A DNA stretch of 64,000 nucleotides, taken from the IMG/VR virus record IMGVR_UViG_3300027498_000003, positions 62,001-126,000 of that record; one strand, given 5' to 3'. This DNA is from a virus. The position numbers and the translations under genes were made by a program. This document shows, in pieces, positions 25,531 to 34,447 of this stretch. The notes under the pieces are model-generated. The model did no database searches, was not told the origin of the DNA, and worked only from the letters and a program-made list of their open reading frames with translations. The first letter of the stretch is position 1, and each line of letters starts with the position of its first letter.

Positions 25531-28500
25531 TTAGTATGCCCAGTTTATTTCTATCTCTGAGAACGAAGTTATTGTTGCTGCCTCTCCTGTTAATGGATTG
25601 ACAACATCAGCAGTTATGTTAATTGGGTATATGCCTGGGCCTGGGAAACATACGACATTATCTAATCTCACTCTACGTCTTGAATCATCTCCTATTGTCG
25701 CGCCGTCTGTAGATATGTCTCCTGTATTACCTGCACCACCGATCGTGTATGTTGAATTTGTAATTTGCCAATCATTTAAATTGCTATTACCATTGTTTTC
25801 AGCAATCCACAATTCCAATCTGTCTAAACAAAAATCATTACAAGAAGTGGGGGTGTAGTTCACTCTTCTCGCCTCTACGCCTATAGCAACTCTGTCAGGA
25901 CCTACTCCGTAGTAAGCCTCTCTATACAAATCTATTTTACCAATTAAACCATTAATTCTATCATTATCAAACTGCTCTATACAACCTGCGCCTGTGTTAC
26001 TTTGTATATCAACTATACGTCCTACAGTTTCAATAAAAACTGGTGCAAGAGGAGGGAAAGGGCTTGCCGTAGTTTGATAATTTTCACAACCTGTTATACT
26101 GTAATTCGATAATAAGTTGTCGGCAGCTCCATTAACCCCTTCAGTATTTATAAAGACATGTATAGGATCACCGGCAACTGGGTATTCCCTAATTTCTGCA
26201 TCAAAATTTGATGTTTTACCAAGGGGTATTTTGCATATTTCAGATATATTGTCAGGATTAACTGACTCTATAGGACACGTTGTCGATCCTTGTCCCCCCA
26301 CAAAAATGTGAGTTTCAAGCTCTTGTGCAAATGTTCTGCTATCTAATGCCCTTGTAGTGATTGGCGTATTACCGTTTATGCTACTTTGGCCTGTCGCAGC
26401 GTATATGTTGCCTGTTGCATTAGCCCAATCTCTCTTATTGAAAGAGAAAGATAATCCATTTCCAAAATCTCCTGTTGGAGAGAAGTTAGTTATAGATAAG
26501 CCATCTGTCCTATCTGAGGCATAATCTGCGCTACAAAGAGTCCCTGTTATAGTTTCCCATAAAGTGCCCTCCTCTAAAAACACTTCAAATCTAAATGGCT
26601 CTCCGCAAGCTACTAAAGCTCCTGAAGGTGCTTTTACATATGATTGACTTCCTGTCGCCGCCACTCCTGTAGTTCCGTTGGTTTCCTCCCAAGCTAACCT
26701 TGCCTCTGGATTTTGATTTTCATTAAGTACATTTATATCTGCATCTGAAGTAGAGTTAGGTCCGTTGACTCCATCATTCCCCACTGCTGTTACGACATTT
26801 GGTATAAACTCAAATCCTGTTGAATCTGGATCAACTTGCACAACTACGTCTATTGATTCACAATCTCCCGGAGCTAATGGCCCTGCAAAAGTCCATGTTA
26901 ATCTAGTTCCTAACGGGTCTATAGCCGTTGTTACATTTCCTCCTGCTGCCGTTCCTCCATCATCTGAAGTATAGATCAAAGGTGATTTCAATACATCTGA
27001 AGTAGTTATATCTGTTATTGGTCCTGAAGCTGCTGGCTCATTACACACGGTTATTGTATAAGTAAATGTATCTCCTGCAGCAACTGTACCAGCCTTTACA
27101 TCATTTGTCTTATCTACTCTTATTTCTCCTATAGGAGGTGGTGTGAACGTAAAGAGGTCAGTTACTGTGTTTGATATAGTACCGTCTGGGCATTTAATAC
27201 ATGTCTGGATTCCCTCAGCGATTGCTTTACTACAATCGGTAGGTCTAACATAAGCTTTTCCGTCGCCTGTTAACGCTACTAACTCTAAATTAGTAGGATT
27301 GTCTATGCCTTTTAACACATAGGTTCCATTTCCACTTGATATTAAATTACCATCTTCATCATAAGTTTCACAAGGGGTGTCATTTGTACTTAAATCAAAT
27401 ACTTGAACTCCACAATTAGACTCCATCTCAAAAGTTTCACCTGCCTCAGACGTTATAGTTGTTGTACATGCTGGTACGCACCATTCTGCTACGGTTCCGT
27501 CTACTGCTGTGTGTGTGAGTGTTTTTGTTCCATCCTCATTATTTACTACTTCTACTGAATCTGTTCCTACACAAGCTATGACATCTTCGCAAGAAACAAA
27601 CGTCCCTCCATCACTTCCTATAGTTGCCAAGTTATCTTCATCAGTTGATGTTACTGTAATATCTACTGTATGATTCGCTGGTCCACTTTGATTTACCCCT
27701 GTTGTATCCCCATCTGTAGTAACTACTAAATCAGTTTCTGGTGGTACTGTAAAAGTGGTTTTGTTCCCTTGAGGGTCTGTTATTATTAAAGTAGTCGGAT
27801 CGTTAGGGTCTATTATTACGCAACATCCGTTAACTATGAATGGATCCGCCGGTGACCCTGTGCCTGTTATAACTACGTTATTTCCTTGTTGTATCGCGGT
27901 GACAATTGGGTACACGCTCTCTACTCCCTCCGCATCAATTATGGTAAGCTCACCTGTAGTTGGGTCGAAACTGCTGCAGCATCCATTTACAATGTAAGGA
28001 TCTGCAGATGTACCAGTTCCTGTTATCGTAATGTTATTGCCCGGTGTAACTGGGGTTATATTGCCTACTGGCACGCATACCACGTTCTCTGTAACTATTG
28101 ATCCAGTGATGTTATCTACTAAATCAAAGCAGATCTGAGGATTTGCCGGGTCTGAGTTATCTGGCTTAGGTACGCATTTTAGATCGGTATCTAAGTCTCT
28201 TAAACATTCTCTTAATTCTGTTAGGCTAATTCCCTTTATCTCTACGCTACATGCTATGTCACATCCTGAGCAATCTGTAAATTCCAGGTTTGTCTCTATC
28301 TTAAACGGCGCGAGAGAGTCATCTTCTACAATGAAGCACACCTCTAAAGTTTCCTCGGCACCACAATCCACATCGATATTTCTCCACTCGGTCGTTCCTT
28401 GCGTATACGATCCTACTGAAGGATTACTAACTGTGCTTGGGTCGATAGCCAGGCCAGGAGGAAGAGTCCAAGTAAATGCGGCTCCAGTTATAGGCGCACC

Positions 28501-28590
28501 ATTACTCGGTGCCTTAATTGTAAAAGGGTGACAAAAAATGCCACCTGTTTTTATTATACCGTTATATACTGTTGGGGTGCACTTTGCCAT
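25531..28590 (-). CDS. Fibre-like virion protein with DUF11-type domain, 1019 aa
   Basis: Residues 1-170 contain a Cys-bearing beta domain (DCSGCDIACSVEI). At 184-205 and 236-257 there are two copies of a GNN-V/I-ITGTG-ADP-IVNGCC unit, a pattern common in phage tail fibres. Around 500-620 lies a DUF11-like (conserved repeat) domain: IGEIRVDKTNDV, DTFTYTITVCNEP, TWTFAGPLAPGDCE and FIPNVVTA. DUF11 is otherwise typical of bacterial surface proteins. The C-terminal ~370 residues are further beta-rich sequence with ANNxxF/SITG-type elements. There is no signal peptide. It is probably a receptor-binding or decoration fibre. Confidence 0.75.
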   Translation of the reverse strand: MAKCTPTVYNGIIKTGGIFCHPFTIKAPSNGAPITGAAFTWTLPPGLAIDPSTVSNPSVGSYTQGTTEWRNIDVDCGAEETLEVCFIVEDDSLAPFKIETNLEFTDCSGCDIACSVEIKGISLTELRECLRDLDTDLKCVPKPDNSDPANPQICFDLVDNITGSIVTENVVCVPVGNITPVTPGNNITITGTGTSADPYIVNGCCSSFDPTTGELTIIDAEGVESVYPIVTAIQQGNNVVITGTGSPADPFIVNGCCVIIDPNDPTTLIITDPQGNKTTFTVPPETDLVVTTDGDTTGVNQSGPANHTVDITVTSTDEDNLATIGSDGGTFVSCEDVIACVGTDSVEVVNNEDGTKTLTHTAVDGTVAEWCVPACTTTITSEAGETFEMESNCGVQVFDLSTNDTPCETYDEDGNLISSGNGTYVLKGIDNPTNLELVALTGDGKAYVRPTDCSKAIAEGIQTCIKCPDGTISNTVTDLFTFTPPPIGEIRVDKTNDVKAGTVAAGDTFTYTITVCNEPAASGPITDITTSDVLKSPLIYTSDDGGTAAGGNVTTAIDPLGTRLTWTFAGPLAPGDCESIDVVVQVDPDSTGFEFIPNVVTAVGNDGVNGPNSTSDADINVLNENQNPEARLAWEETNGTTGVAATGSQSYVKAPSGALVACGEPFRFEVFLEEGTLWETITGTLCSADYASDRTDGLSITNFSPTGDFGNGLSFSFNKRDWANATGNIYAATGQSSINGNTPITTRALDSRTFAQELETHIFVGGQGSTTCPIESVNPDNISEICKIPLGKTSNFDAEIREYPVAGDPIHVFINTEGVNGAADNLLSNYSITGCENYQTTASPFPPLAPVFIETVGRIVDIQSNTGAGCIEQFDNDRINGLIGKIDLYREAYYGVGPDRVAIGVEARRVNYTPTSCNDFCLDRLELWIAENNGNSNLNDWQITNSTYTIGGAGNTGDISTDGATIGDDSRRRVRLDNVVCFPGPGIYPINITADVVNPLTGEAATITSFSEIEINWAY

Positions 28591-28592
28591 AA

Positions 28593-29066
28593 TTACTTAG
28601 TTAAACTTTTTGTACAATCTAATCCTTGATCAAAACATTCTTGTATTTGCTTGCAGGATATTCCTGCTGATATTTTAGTCAATTGGCTTGCCATAAATAG
28701 CAAACACTGCTCTTCATCCATCTGAGTAATAGTTACCGTCGTCGGGAATACACACTCATTGGTTACTCTTAAATTCAAAGTACCTTCTAATGCTTCATCA
28801 GAGCATTGGGTCCCTACTTCTATTGTCTCTGTGTTAGCATTATAACTACCAATTGATAGCGTGGAGCTTACGTATTCCAATCCCCCTAAATTTACCACAT
28901 AGCTGACCCCATCTACGCAGGTCTTCGCTACGTCACAAGCCACACCCTCCTCGTTCTCGGCAGATCCTATGCCAAAGTACTTTATAGGGACACTTATGAT
29001 GTCGCCGCATTTAGCAAAATCTAAATGGATGCTTGGCTGCTGGTATGGTGCTGGTGTCTGTATCAT
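28593..29066 (-). CDS. Small virion-module protein, 157 aa
   Basis: Starts MIQTPAPYQQPSIHLDFAKC. It is a mostly beta protein with paired Cys (CDVAKTCVDG, CKQIQECFDQGLDC near the C-terminus). It lies 2 bp upstream of the DUF11-type fibre gene, and its stop directly precedes the next ATG region. Phrases such as LEYVSSTLSIGSYN and TLNLRVTNECVFPTTVTIT resemble the N-terminal domain of the following fibre, which suggests a related fold. No family is recognised. Confidence 0.6.
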   Translation of the reverse strand: MIQTPAPYQQPSIHLDFAKCGDIISVPIKYFGIGSAENEEGVACDVAKTCVDGVSYVVNLGGLEYVSSTLSIGSYNANTETIEVGTQCSDEALEGTLNLRVTNECVFPTTVTITQMDEEQCLLFMASQLTKISAGISCKQIQECFDQGLDCTKSLTK

Positions 29067-29645
29067 TTAAGAAATACTTACGTCATTTGGACAATTATCA
29101 ATCTTCTGCTTAGTAGAAACCTTTCTTTTTGTTGCTACTGGGGGCCTACCTATTATAGGTCGGACTCTCACGATTTTATCTTTAACAACAGGCTTAACTG
29201 GATTTTCGTAACATATCTGCTCCTCGATAATCACTCCGCACTCCTCTGCTGGCGGATCCACCTCAACTTCTGGGCATGGTTTCTTTTTAACTTCGATCGT
29301 TATTGATGCGATGTTGTTCCCAGTGTCTTCTGTGGTACTGGTATATCCTGTTACAGAGTAAGTACCAGATACTATCGTTAAGTCAGTTACGCATGCCTGC
29401 CATTGTACGGTGAAAGTCTGATCTGGGTCTTTACAGTCTTTGTCTCCTATAATCCAAGCAGGCTGACCTTCGGGGCCTAATCCGAATGTAGTACTATTGC
29501 CATATACATCCTGAGGGTTGCCTAAGAATGACACATCTGCGCCCGGTATGTCAGGCAGCTCAAGCATTACGCCCTTTACGCATTCCTCCAGCCTTATTGT
29601 GTTGCTGAATGTTTGGCAGTCTCCTATAGTTGTAAATATTGTCAT
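29067..29645 (-). CDS. Virion-module protein, 192 aa (start corrected by TAATG overlap)
   Basis: The open frame extends upstream to 29738, but the ATG at 29645 (MTIFTTIGDCQTF) overlaps the upstream stop by one base exactly like other junctions in this operon, so I place the start there. The protein is beta-rich (VTDLTIVSGTYSVTGYTS) with a Pro/Val-rich C-terminal tail (VKPVVKDKIVRVRPIIGRPP) and a basic end. The next gene begins directly after its stop. It is of unknown function and probably a minor structural protein. Confidence 0.65.
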   Translation of the reverse strand: MTIFTTIGDCQTFSNTIRLEECVKGVMLELPDIPGADVSFLGNPQDVYGNSTTFGLGPEGQPAWIIGDKDCKDPDQTFTVQWQACVTDLTIVSGTYSVTGYTSTTEDTGNNIASITIEVKKKPCPEVEVDPPAEECGVIIEEQICYENPVKPVVKDKIVRVRPIIGRPPVATKRKVSTKQKIDNCPNDVSIS

Positions 29646-30181
29646 TACTTTACTATTATTTGGCCTGAAGTATTCTGAGTCTCTCCTACTATTATTGCTC
29701 CCGGCTTTGGTATACATAAGCCTGTACACGGATCGCACTTCTCACAAGTTTCATCACAGTTCACACATTTGCATATATCTTCTATGTACGGTGTGATACA
29801 GAAATAGACTGTTCTTGTTACTCCGTCCTTGCCTTTGCAACATGCTTCTATGACAATATCTGAATAGCGATTGGGTTGATCTCCTACTGTAATAAAGCTT
29901 AATTCTGTTCCTGTAATCTCTGGATTAGCAAACATCGTAGAATCATAGGACTCTACTGAGTATGATATTTCTCCTTCGCATACACATGAATCTAATATAA
30001 GAGTTGAAAAGTCTACGGATTTAGAATCTCCGCAAGGTTTAAGAGGGTTGTCAGGATCAGAAGGTACTGTTCCGTCGCATATGTTAAGGCATGAGCATTT
30101 CTCTGCCTTAGGAGGGCATGGTGACGATTTACTTGAGCAAATCGATATACAAAAACAAGGGTCTATTTTCTCGTATGCCAT
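29645..30181 (-). CDS. Cys-rich virion-module protein, 178 aa
   Basis: The N-terminal 50 residues contain CFCISICSSKSSPCPPKAEK and CSCLNICDG. The centre (55-140) looks like one beta domain (ISYSVESYDSTMFANPEIT). The C-terminal portion has a second Cys cluster (CKCVNCDETCEKCDPCTGLC) resembling a knottin or zinc cluster. The stop overlaps the next ATG (TAATG). The same modular recipe, a Cys cluster plus a beta domain, recurs across the block 14454-32646. Function is unknown. Confidence 0.65.
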   Translation of the reverse strand: MAYEKIDPCFCISICSSKSSPCPPKAEKCSCLNICDGTVPSDPDNPLKPCGDSKSVDFSTLILDSCVCEGEISYSVESYDSTMFANPEITGTELSFITVGDQPNRYSDIVIEACCKGKDGVTRTVYFCITPYIEDICKCVNCDETCEKCDPCTGLCIPKPGAIIVGETQNTSGQIIVK

Positions 30182-30190
30182 TTTCTATTT

Positions 30191-30694
30191 TTAACAACAT
30201 TTGTCGCAACTCTCCATAGATAGATCTTCATCTAAAGAACTATACAACTCTTTCACTCTTTCAGTCAGTCCCAACTTAGCGCTGGCTTTAACCTCTTTCA
30301 TCCTCCCCCAAAATTCTGTTTTACCTTGAGCCGTAAGCTGGGTAATAGAACATAACATTTGAGGAGCTATAAGTTCTGTCTTAGTGAACTCCGTATCCCC
30401 CCACTCCCCGTTTTCGCATGATTTACATGCCTTTGCTTGTATGCAGTATATCCCATCTTCAATGCAGCCAGATACTCCTAAATCTGAATTAGTTATAATC
30501 GTAGATCCTGTTGGATTTACTTTTAGAGTAATTGGCTGGTCACTATCTGGAGCTGTGATGTATATTTCGTGCTCATCGGGGATAGTATAGTTTCCCTCAG
30601 TTTGCCACGTAGAAAGATGCACAAACTCTAATGTCTTTACATCGAGAGTATTTATCTTAAAATCAAAGTCTCCTTTTATACAGCTGCATGCCAC
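30191..30694 (-). CDS. Virion-module protein, 167 aa
   Basis: The beta-rich N-terminus (FDFKINTLDVKTLEFVHLSTW) contains an EHEIYITAPDSDQPITLKV stretch. The C-terminal half is helical (GRMKEVKASAKLGLTERVKEL) and ends SCDKCC. Paired Cys occur at CIKAKACKSC-type spacing (CIQAKACKSCENG). It is separated by 9 bp from its upstream and 7 bp from its downstream neighbours in orientation of transcription. No family is recognised; it is probably structural by context. Confidence 0.6.
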   Translation of the reverse strand: MACSCIKGDFDFKINTLDVKTLEFVHLSTWQTEGNYTIPDEHEIYITAPDSDQPITLKVNPTGSTIITNSDLGVSGCIEDGIYCIQAKACKSCENGEWGDTEFTKTELIAPQMLCSITQLTAQGKTEFWGRMKEVKASAKLGLTERVKELYSSLDEDLSMESCDKCC

Positions 30695-30701
30695 TGTTTA
30701 A

Positions 30702-30920
30702 TTATTTTACTCCTCCTTCACAAGGTGGTAAAGCTTTAAAATCTGCTATAGGTAAAGTCTTTACTACTCCGCCCTCTACATAGATAGCCACGGTTTCGCC
30801 TGTACATCGATCCTTAATAGTATAGGCCTTTCCGCAAGTAGAGCAGCCACATGGCTTACATTTCTTGTAGAGCCCTTCTAAAGCTTCTATGGCTAATTCT
30901 TTTATTGTACCTCCTAACAT
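30702..30920 (-). CDS. Small Cys-cluster protein, 72 aa
   Basis: A 72-aa protein with six Cys, four of them in CKPCGCSTCG at residues 21-30, suggesting a zinc knuckle or disulphide knot. A short hairpin segment follows (TVAIYVEGGVVKTLPI). It begins 28 bp after the upstream gene's stop. Small Cys proteins like this may help cross-link or template the Cys-rich fibres around them, but the sequence does not prove that. Confidence 0.6.
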   Translation of the reverse strand: MLGGTIKELAIEALEGLYKKCKPCGCSTCGKAYTIKDRCTGETVAIYVEGGVVKTLPIADFKALPPCEGGVK

Positions 30921-30948
30921 GGTTATCTATGTTTAACTGTTTAGTTAT

Positions 30949-32646
30949 TTACTCCTTCTCTTCCTCCGGCGGGCACTCTTCGATAGCTTCTGCACACGTC
31001 CCTATCTTAGGTACATGACACTTGGTAGCTGAAGACTCTGCTAATGCTGTGAAGAATAGTTCTAAAGCTTCTCCGGCAACTGGATGATCTTTATCTACTC
31101 CCCATATTGTCTCATAGACGCACACTTGCGGAGTTTTACCATCTTCGGCCATAGTGCTTCTCTTATTCCTCCACTCATATCTGCAATACTTGCTACTGCA
31201 CTTAGCACATGTGGCAGCGTTTCTCTCTCTGCCGTACTTATCTTTTCTGAGATCACCATGGTATCCCTCTCTTTCTGAGTCATTATTCCACCATTCGCCT
31301 TCCGCTTCTCGATTAGCCTCTTCCCATCTCATTATCCCTCCAGACCCTGTTGGAATCTTAGGCTCCATCAACTCTCTTCCGTATGATACGATGCCGCAGT
31401 TGGTGGGGTCCCCTTTAAGTAGTTCAACTTTAAGAAATCTTAGGAATGTATCTGGCGGTGGGTCACTTGGTCCACAAGGACAATCACATTCGAATTTATC
31501 CTGATCAGCAACCCAAATAATTCCGCAGCAAACTTTATTCTCTGCAACAATCGCTTCTACGCATCCTCCGCCTTCACAATCTTTATACCCTGGCTTATCT
31601 TTCTTTGTGAAAGGCTCATCAACTTTCAATACATCACATGGCTCCAATCCTGCAATAGCAAAACCCTCGTCACAAGTATTGACCATCAGCTGCCTTGGGC
31701 AGCAGTCATCTGTTCCTCCAGAAACAAAAGCTGTACCACTGTGGGGGCCTAAGATCTCTTTGAACTTACAATTGATTTGGTCTACAATTGTATCTAACTG
31801 ACCTAAGAATGTTTTATCTCCGGCTGCGTTAGTAGTATTCTCAAGTACTACAGTTTCACCGCCTATGGTTACTTCTGTGATTGCAGCAATAGAGTTACAA
31901 TCATCACAAGAGCACTCTTCTTTGGTCGGCGCAAGGCAATACACTGGGAAGTAGCAGTTGGCTACCATCCAAGTTACGTTAGTCTTCTCTGTAGGGCATA
32001 CCGTTTTTATTCCTGGATATCCTATTCCATTATCTCCTGCGGTTTTTATATTACCCATCAGTTGATCTACCAAATTCATCATTGGTTTCTGGCAACCTCC
32101 TTCTCCTGGGCAATCATCACATCCTTGGCAGCATTCTACAGGTGCAGACGCTTCGTATATCTCATAACCTCTCTCTTCTTCGTCCATCCATGAAGCTATC
32201 CTATTATCATGCTTCTTAGCTCTAATAGAAATAGTATCTCCGCATTCGAAGCATCCATCGATACCTACATAGCCTATCTGAGGTTGTGGGCATGAATATC
32301 CTGTAACATCGATATTGACTAAATCACAAGCAGTCATATACTCTCCCGCGATATACCTGATGCCGTTAGCATAATTCTTACCGTACTGAGATTCAAGTTG
32401 ACCTATAAATATCTGCTCGTCTGTAAGATTCGGTATGTCGGTATGGTCGATAGTTGTATACGTATCTCCGTCATAGATGTAAGAGATCCACTGACCCACT
32501 TCTCCGGGAAGTACATACTCAGAATCCGCACAATCACCTTCGACGCACGGCCAAAGCTCTATGCCTCTTTCTACGAAAGGTAAATCCTTGCATGAGACTA
32601 GTACTTTATTTCCTATCTCTGGGGTTACTGTCTTTAATGACTGCAT
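30949..32646 (-). CDS. Cys-rich structural protein, 565 aa
   Basis: The protein has many Cys pairs through its length: CVEGDCADSE, ECCQGCDDCPGEGGCQ, CSCDDCNS, CDCPCGPSDPPP and ATCAKCSSKYCRYEW. Segments of ordinary alpha/beta sequence lie between them (QIFIGQLESQYGKNYANGI, KTFLGQLDTIVDQINCKF), and the two FxGQL-DTI/ES- phrases may mark a repeated domain. The C-terminus is acidic (ECPPEEEKE). It is encoded between the capsid-proximal genes and the Cys-rich fibre block. A capsid decoration or tail component is possible. No family is recognised. Confidence 0.65.
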   Translation of the reverse strand: MQSLKTVTPEIGNKVLVSCKDLPFVERGIELWPCVEGDCADSEYVLPGEVGQWISYIYDGDTYTTIDHTDIPNLTDEQIFIGQLESQYGKNYANGIRYIAGEYMTACDLVNIDVTGYSCPQPQIGYVGIDGCFECGDTISIRAKKHDNRIASWMDEEERGYEIYEASAPVECCQGCDDCPGEGGCQKPMMNLVDQLMGNIKTAGDNGIGYPGIKTVCPTEKTNVTWMVANCYFPVYCLAPTKEECSCDDCNSIAAITEVTIGGETVVLENTTNAAGDKTFLGQLDTIVDQINCKFKEILGPHSGTAFVSGGTDDCCPRQLMVNTCDEGFAIAGLEPCDVLKVDEPFTKKDKPGYKDCEGGGCVEAIVAENKVCCGIIWVADQDKFECDCPCGPSDPPPDTFLRFLKVELLKGDPTNCGIVSYGRELMEPKIPTGSGGIMRWEEANREAEGEWWNNDSEREGYHGDLRKDKYGRERNAATCAKCSSKYCRYEWRNKRSTMAEDGKTPQVCVYETIWGVDKDHPVAGEALELFFTALAESSATKCHVPKIGTCAEAIEECPPEEEKE

Positions 32647-32654
32647 ATCTTTAC

Positions 32655-33380
32655 TTATTTATAAATGCTATTATTTGTTATTATTTCCTTCAGCTTTAAT
32701 TCGCTGAACTGTACTTCGTTGTTTGCTACTGCTGCGTGGTATATTGCTACATCCACTATCTTGTGTCCTAAAGGTTCGCAAGCGTCTAAATCATGGGGCG
32801 TGATTAGTTGTCCATCCCAATCTTTAGCAGCTACTCCTGAGCAATCATCTAAATCAGATAATTGTATAGGCTTTATCTTTCTATAGTATCTAAGATTTAC
32901 GCAGTCTATGTCAAATGCACAATCATGATAGATCACGGCGCCTTGCTTTGTATCTTGAGCAATTACGTTTTCTTTGAAGAAATCCGATTTTCTATGTGGA
33001 TTTTTTCTAGCAGAATCAAGCTCATCATGCTGCGGGAACCAAGCATCAATACGTTTATTGATTCCTGGGCAACAACTGTTGGTGACATTTACTTCTAAAC
33101 TATTTCTATAATAAAAATCTTTTGGATAAGTAATCTCGCAACAATTGCTATCTAATTTCTTACATTTCAAAGGTTTCTTCGGCTCCGACAATAAGTGCCT
33201 AAGAAGGTTGTTTATGGTTTGGTTCTGTCCTTGTTCTTCTATTAAGTGAGTTACTATATCCCAGTAACTTTTATTAAAGAACATGGCTACTTCTAAAGCT
33301 CTATAGTCCTTTGTTTTGCCGGACATTAAAGCTCCTCTTCTCAGAAGAAACTCCGTGAAGAGTTTATTTCTGCTTACCAT
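32655..33380 (-). CDS. Head-tail region protein, 241 aa
   Basis: The N-terminal ~90 residues are helical (YRALEVAMFFNKSYWDIVTH). The remainder has Cys pairs (DSNCCEITYP, NVTNSCCPGINKR, YHDCAFDIDCVNLRYYRKIK). It overlaps the upstream gene by 17 bases and is followed 8 bp later by the 565-aa Cys-rich gene. Its position, two genes after the capsid protein, suggests a head-completion or connector role. I see no motif that decides. Confidence 0.6.
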   Translation of the reverse strand: MVSRNKLFTEFLLRRGALMSGKTKDYRALEVAMFFNKSYWDIVTHLIEEQGQNQTINNLLRHLLSEPKKPLKCKKLDSNCCEITYPKDFYYRNSLEVNVTNSCCPGINKRIDAWFPQHDELDSARKNPHRKSDFFKENVIAQDTKQGAVIYHDCAFDIDCVNLRYYRKIKPIQLSDLDDCSGVAAKDWDGQLITPHDLDACEPLGHKIVDVAIYHAAVANNEVQFSELKLKEIITNNSIYK

Positions 33381-34425
33381 ATAGCTCGTCGATGACCGTT
33401 GTCACCTCGTCTTTTATTTTCTTGAACTTCGCCTCATTTAAAGGTGATGCAAAGTATTTGAATAGTTCAAAATCATTACTTACGTCGTCAATAACTTCCT
33501 CACTGTAAGCCCATGAATACTCTTCGTTTGCTTTTACTATTCTATTATAGTCTAAAGCTTGGTTAACGATATCAAACTTCTTAAGATCCTCTATTTTGCA
33601 CTTAGAAAACAACACCCACTGTTTAATCGATCGGTTTTGATACCTGTGCATCATTGAGTTCTTATTGATGATCTCATTCATCGCCGCAGCTCGAATCTCA
33701 TCTAAGTTATTCTCACCGTCCTCTTCGTAACCCACTAAGGACATCAATTTTGCTATAAGCTTAAGTCTCGTGCCCTTGAGGCCTGTCTTAGGATGAAGCA
33801 TGCTCGCTGCTTCTATACTTAAGTTCGCTTTTTCCACTTTCTTCTTACTTTCCATTTCTGGCGAGTAGAGAAGGAACTTAGGAGTAGATCTTACGTATTT
33901 ATCTATGTCCTGGTCTACAGGATCCACGTCTGGATCGTATAAAAGACCATAGTATAGCATCCGATCATAAGGGTCTGACATATTCAAAAGGAGCTCTCCT
34001 CCTTTCATTTCTCTTCGACACCTTTCATCCTTGATAGTTGCTATCTGTGAAAAAAAAGGGCCTGGGTACTGCGCTGTGTCTACTTCTTCTGACTTTATGT
34101 ACTGATTCTCTTTGGGATGGCCTTCTGGATAAGTTAGTTTTAAATAGTCAATGGCTTCGTCTAAAGGCTTTCTATCTGGGCATAGCCAATAGCTTCTATC
34201 TTGCTTACTATAAGTCAACCCCATATCATGGGTTTGATGAGGGAAATATTCCTCTATAAAATCTTCAGCAGTCTCTTCATTGTCCACACCTTCGCCCAAC
34301 TCTATACCTCCGTTCTCCATATCTGATTCAGATCTAAGAACTTTTATCTGCTTGATACCCACACTTTCCAGTGTTTGAGCAAGTTTTACTTTGGCGAGTC
34401 CGCTTGTTATTAATTCTAATTCCAT
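33364..34425 (-). CDS. Capsid-proximal protein of unknown function, 353 aa
   Basis: A mostly helical acidic protein lying 22 bp after the capsid gene. Recognisable sub-stretches are YFPHQTHDMGLTYSKQDRSY and a helical C-terminal half (LIAKLMSLVGYEEDGENNLD, MHRYQNRSIKQWVLFSKCK, FKKIKDEVTTVIDELYG). Cys is rare, unlike the genes that follow. In crAss-like phages a head-associated gene commonly follows the capsid gene. That is the only basis for calling it head-related. Confidence 0.65.
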   Translation of the reverse strand: MELELITSGLAKVKLAQTLESVGIKQIKVLRSESDMENGGIELGEGVDNEETAEDFIEEYFPHQTHDMGLTYSKQDRSYWLCPDRKPLDEAIDYLKLTYPEGHPKENQYIKSEEVDTAQYPGPFFSQIATIKDERCRREMKGGELLLNMSDPYDRMLYYGLLYDPDVDPVDQDIDKYVRSTPKFLLYSPEMESKKKVEKANLSIEAASMLHPKTGLKGTRLKLIAKLMSLVGYEEDGENNLDEIRAAAMNEIINKNSMMHRYQNRSIKQWVLFSKCKIEDLKKFDIVNQALDYNRIVKANEEYSWAYSEEVIDDVSNDFELFKYFASPLNEAKFKKIKDEVTTVIDELYGKQK

Positions 34426-34447
34426 GATATATTTCCCCCCTTTTTTA

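Noticed and set aside
14454-28590. Possibility that the Cys-rich giants belong to an integrated host adhesin locus
   Set aside because: They are in one continuous, overlapping operon between the capsid and ring/tail genes, lack signal peptides, and use the same gene junction style as the phage genes.
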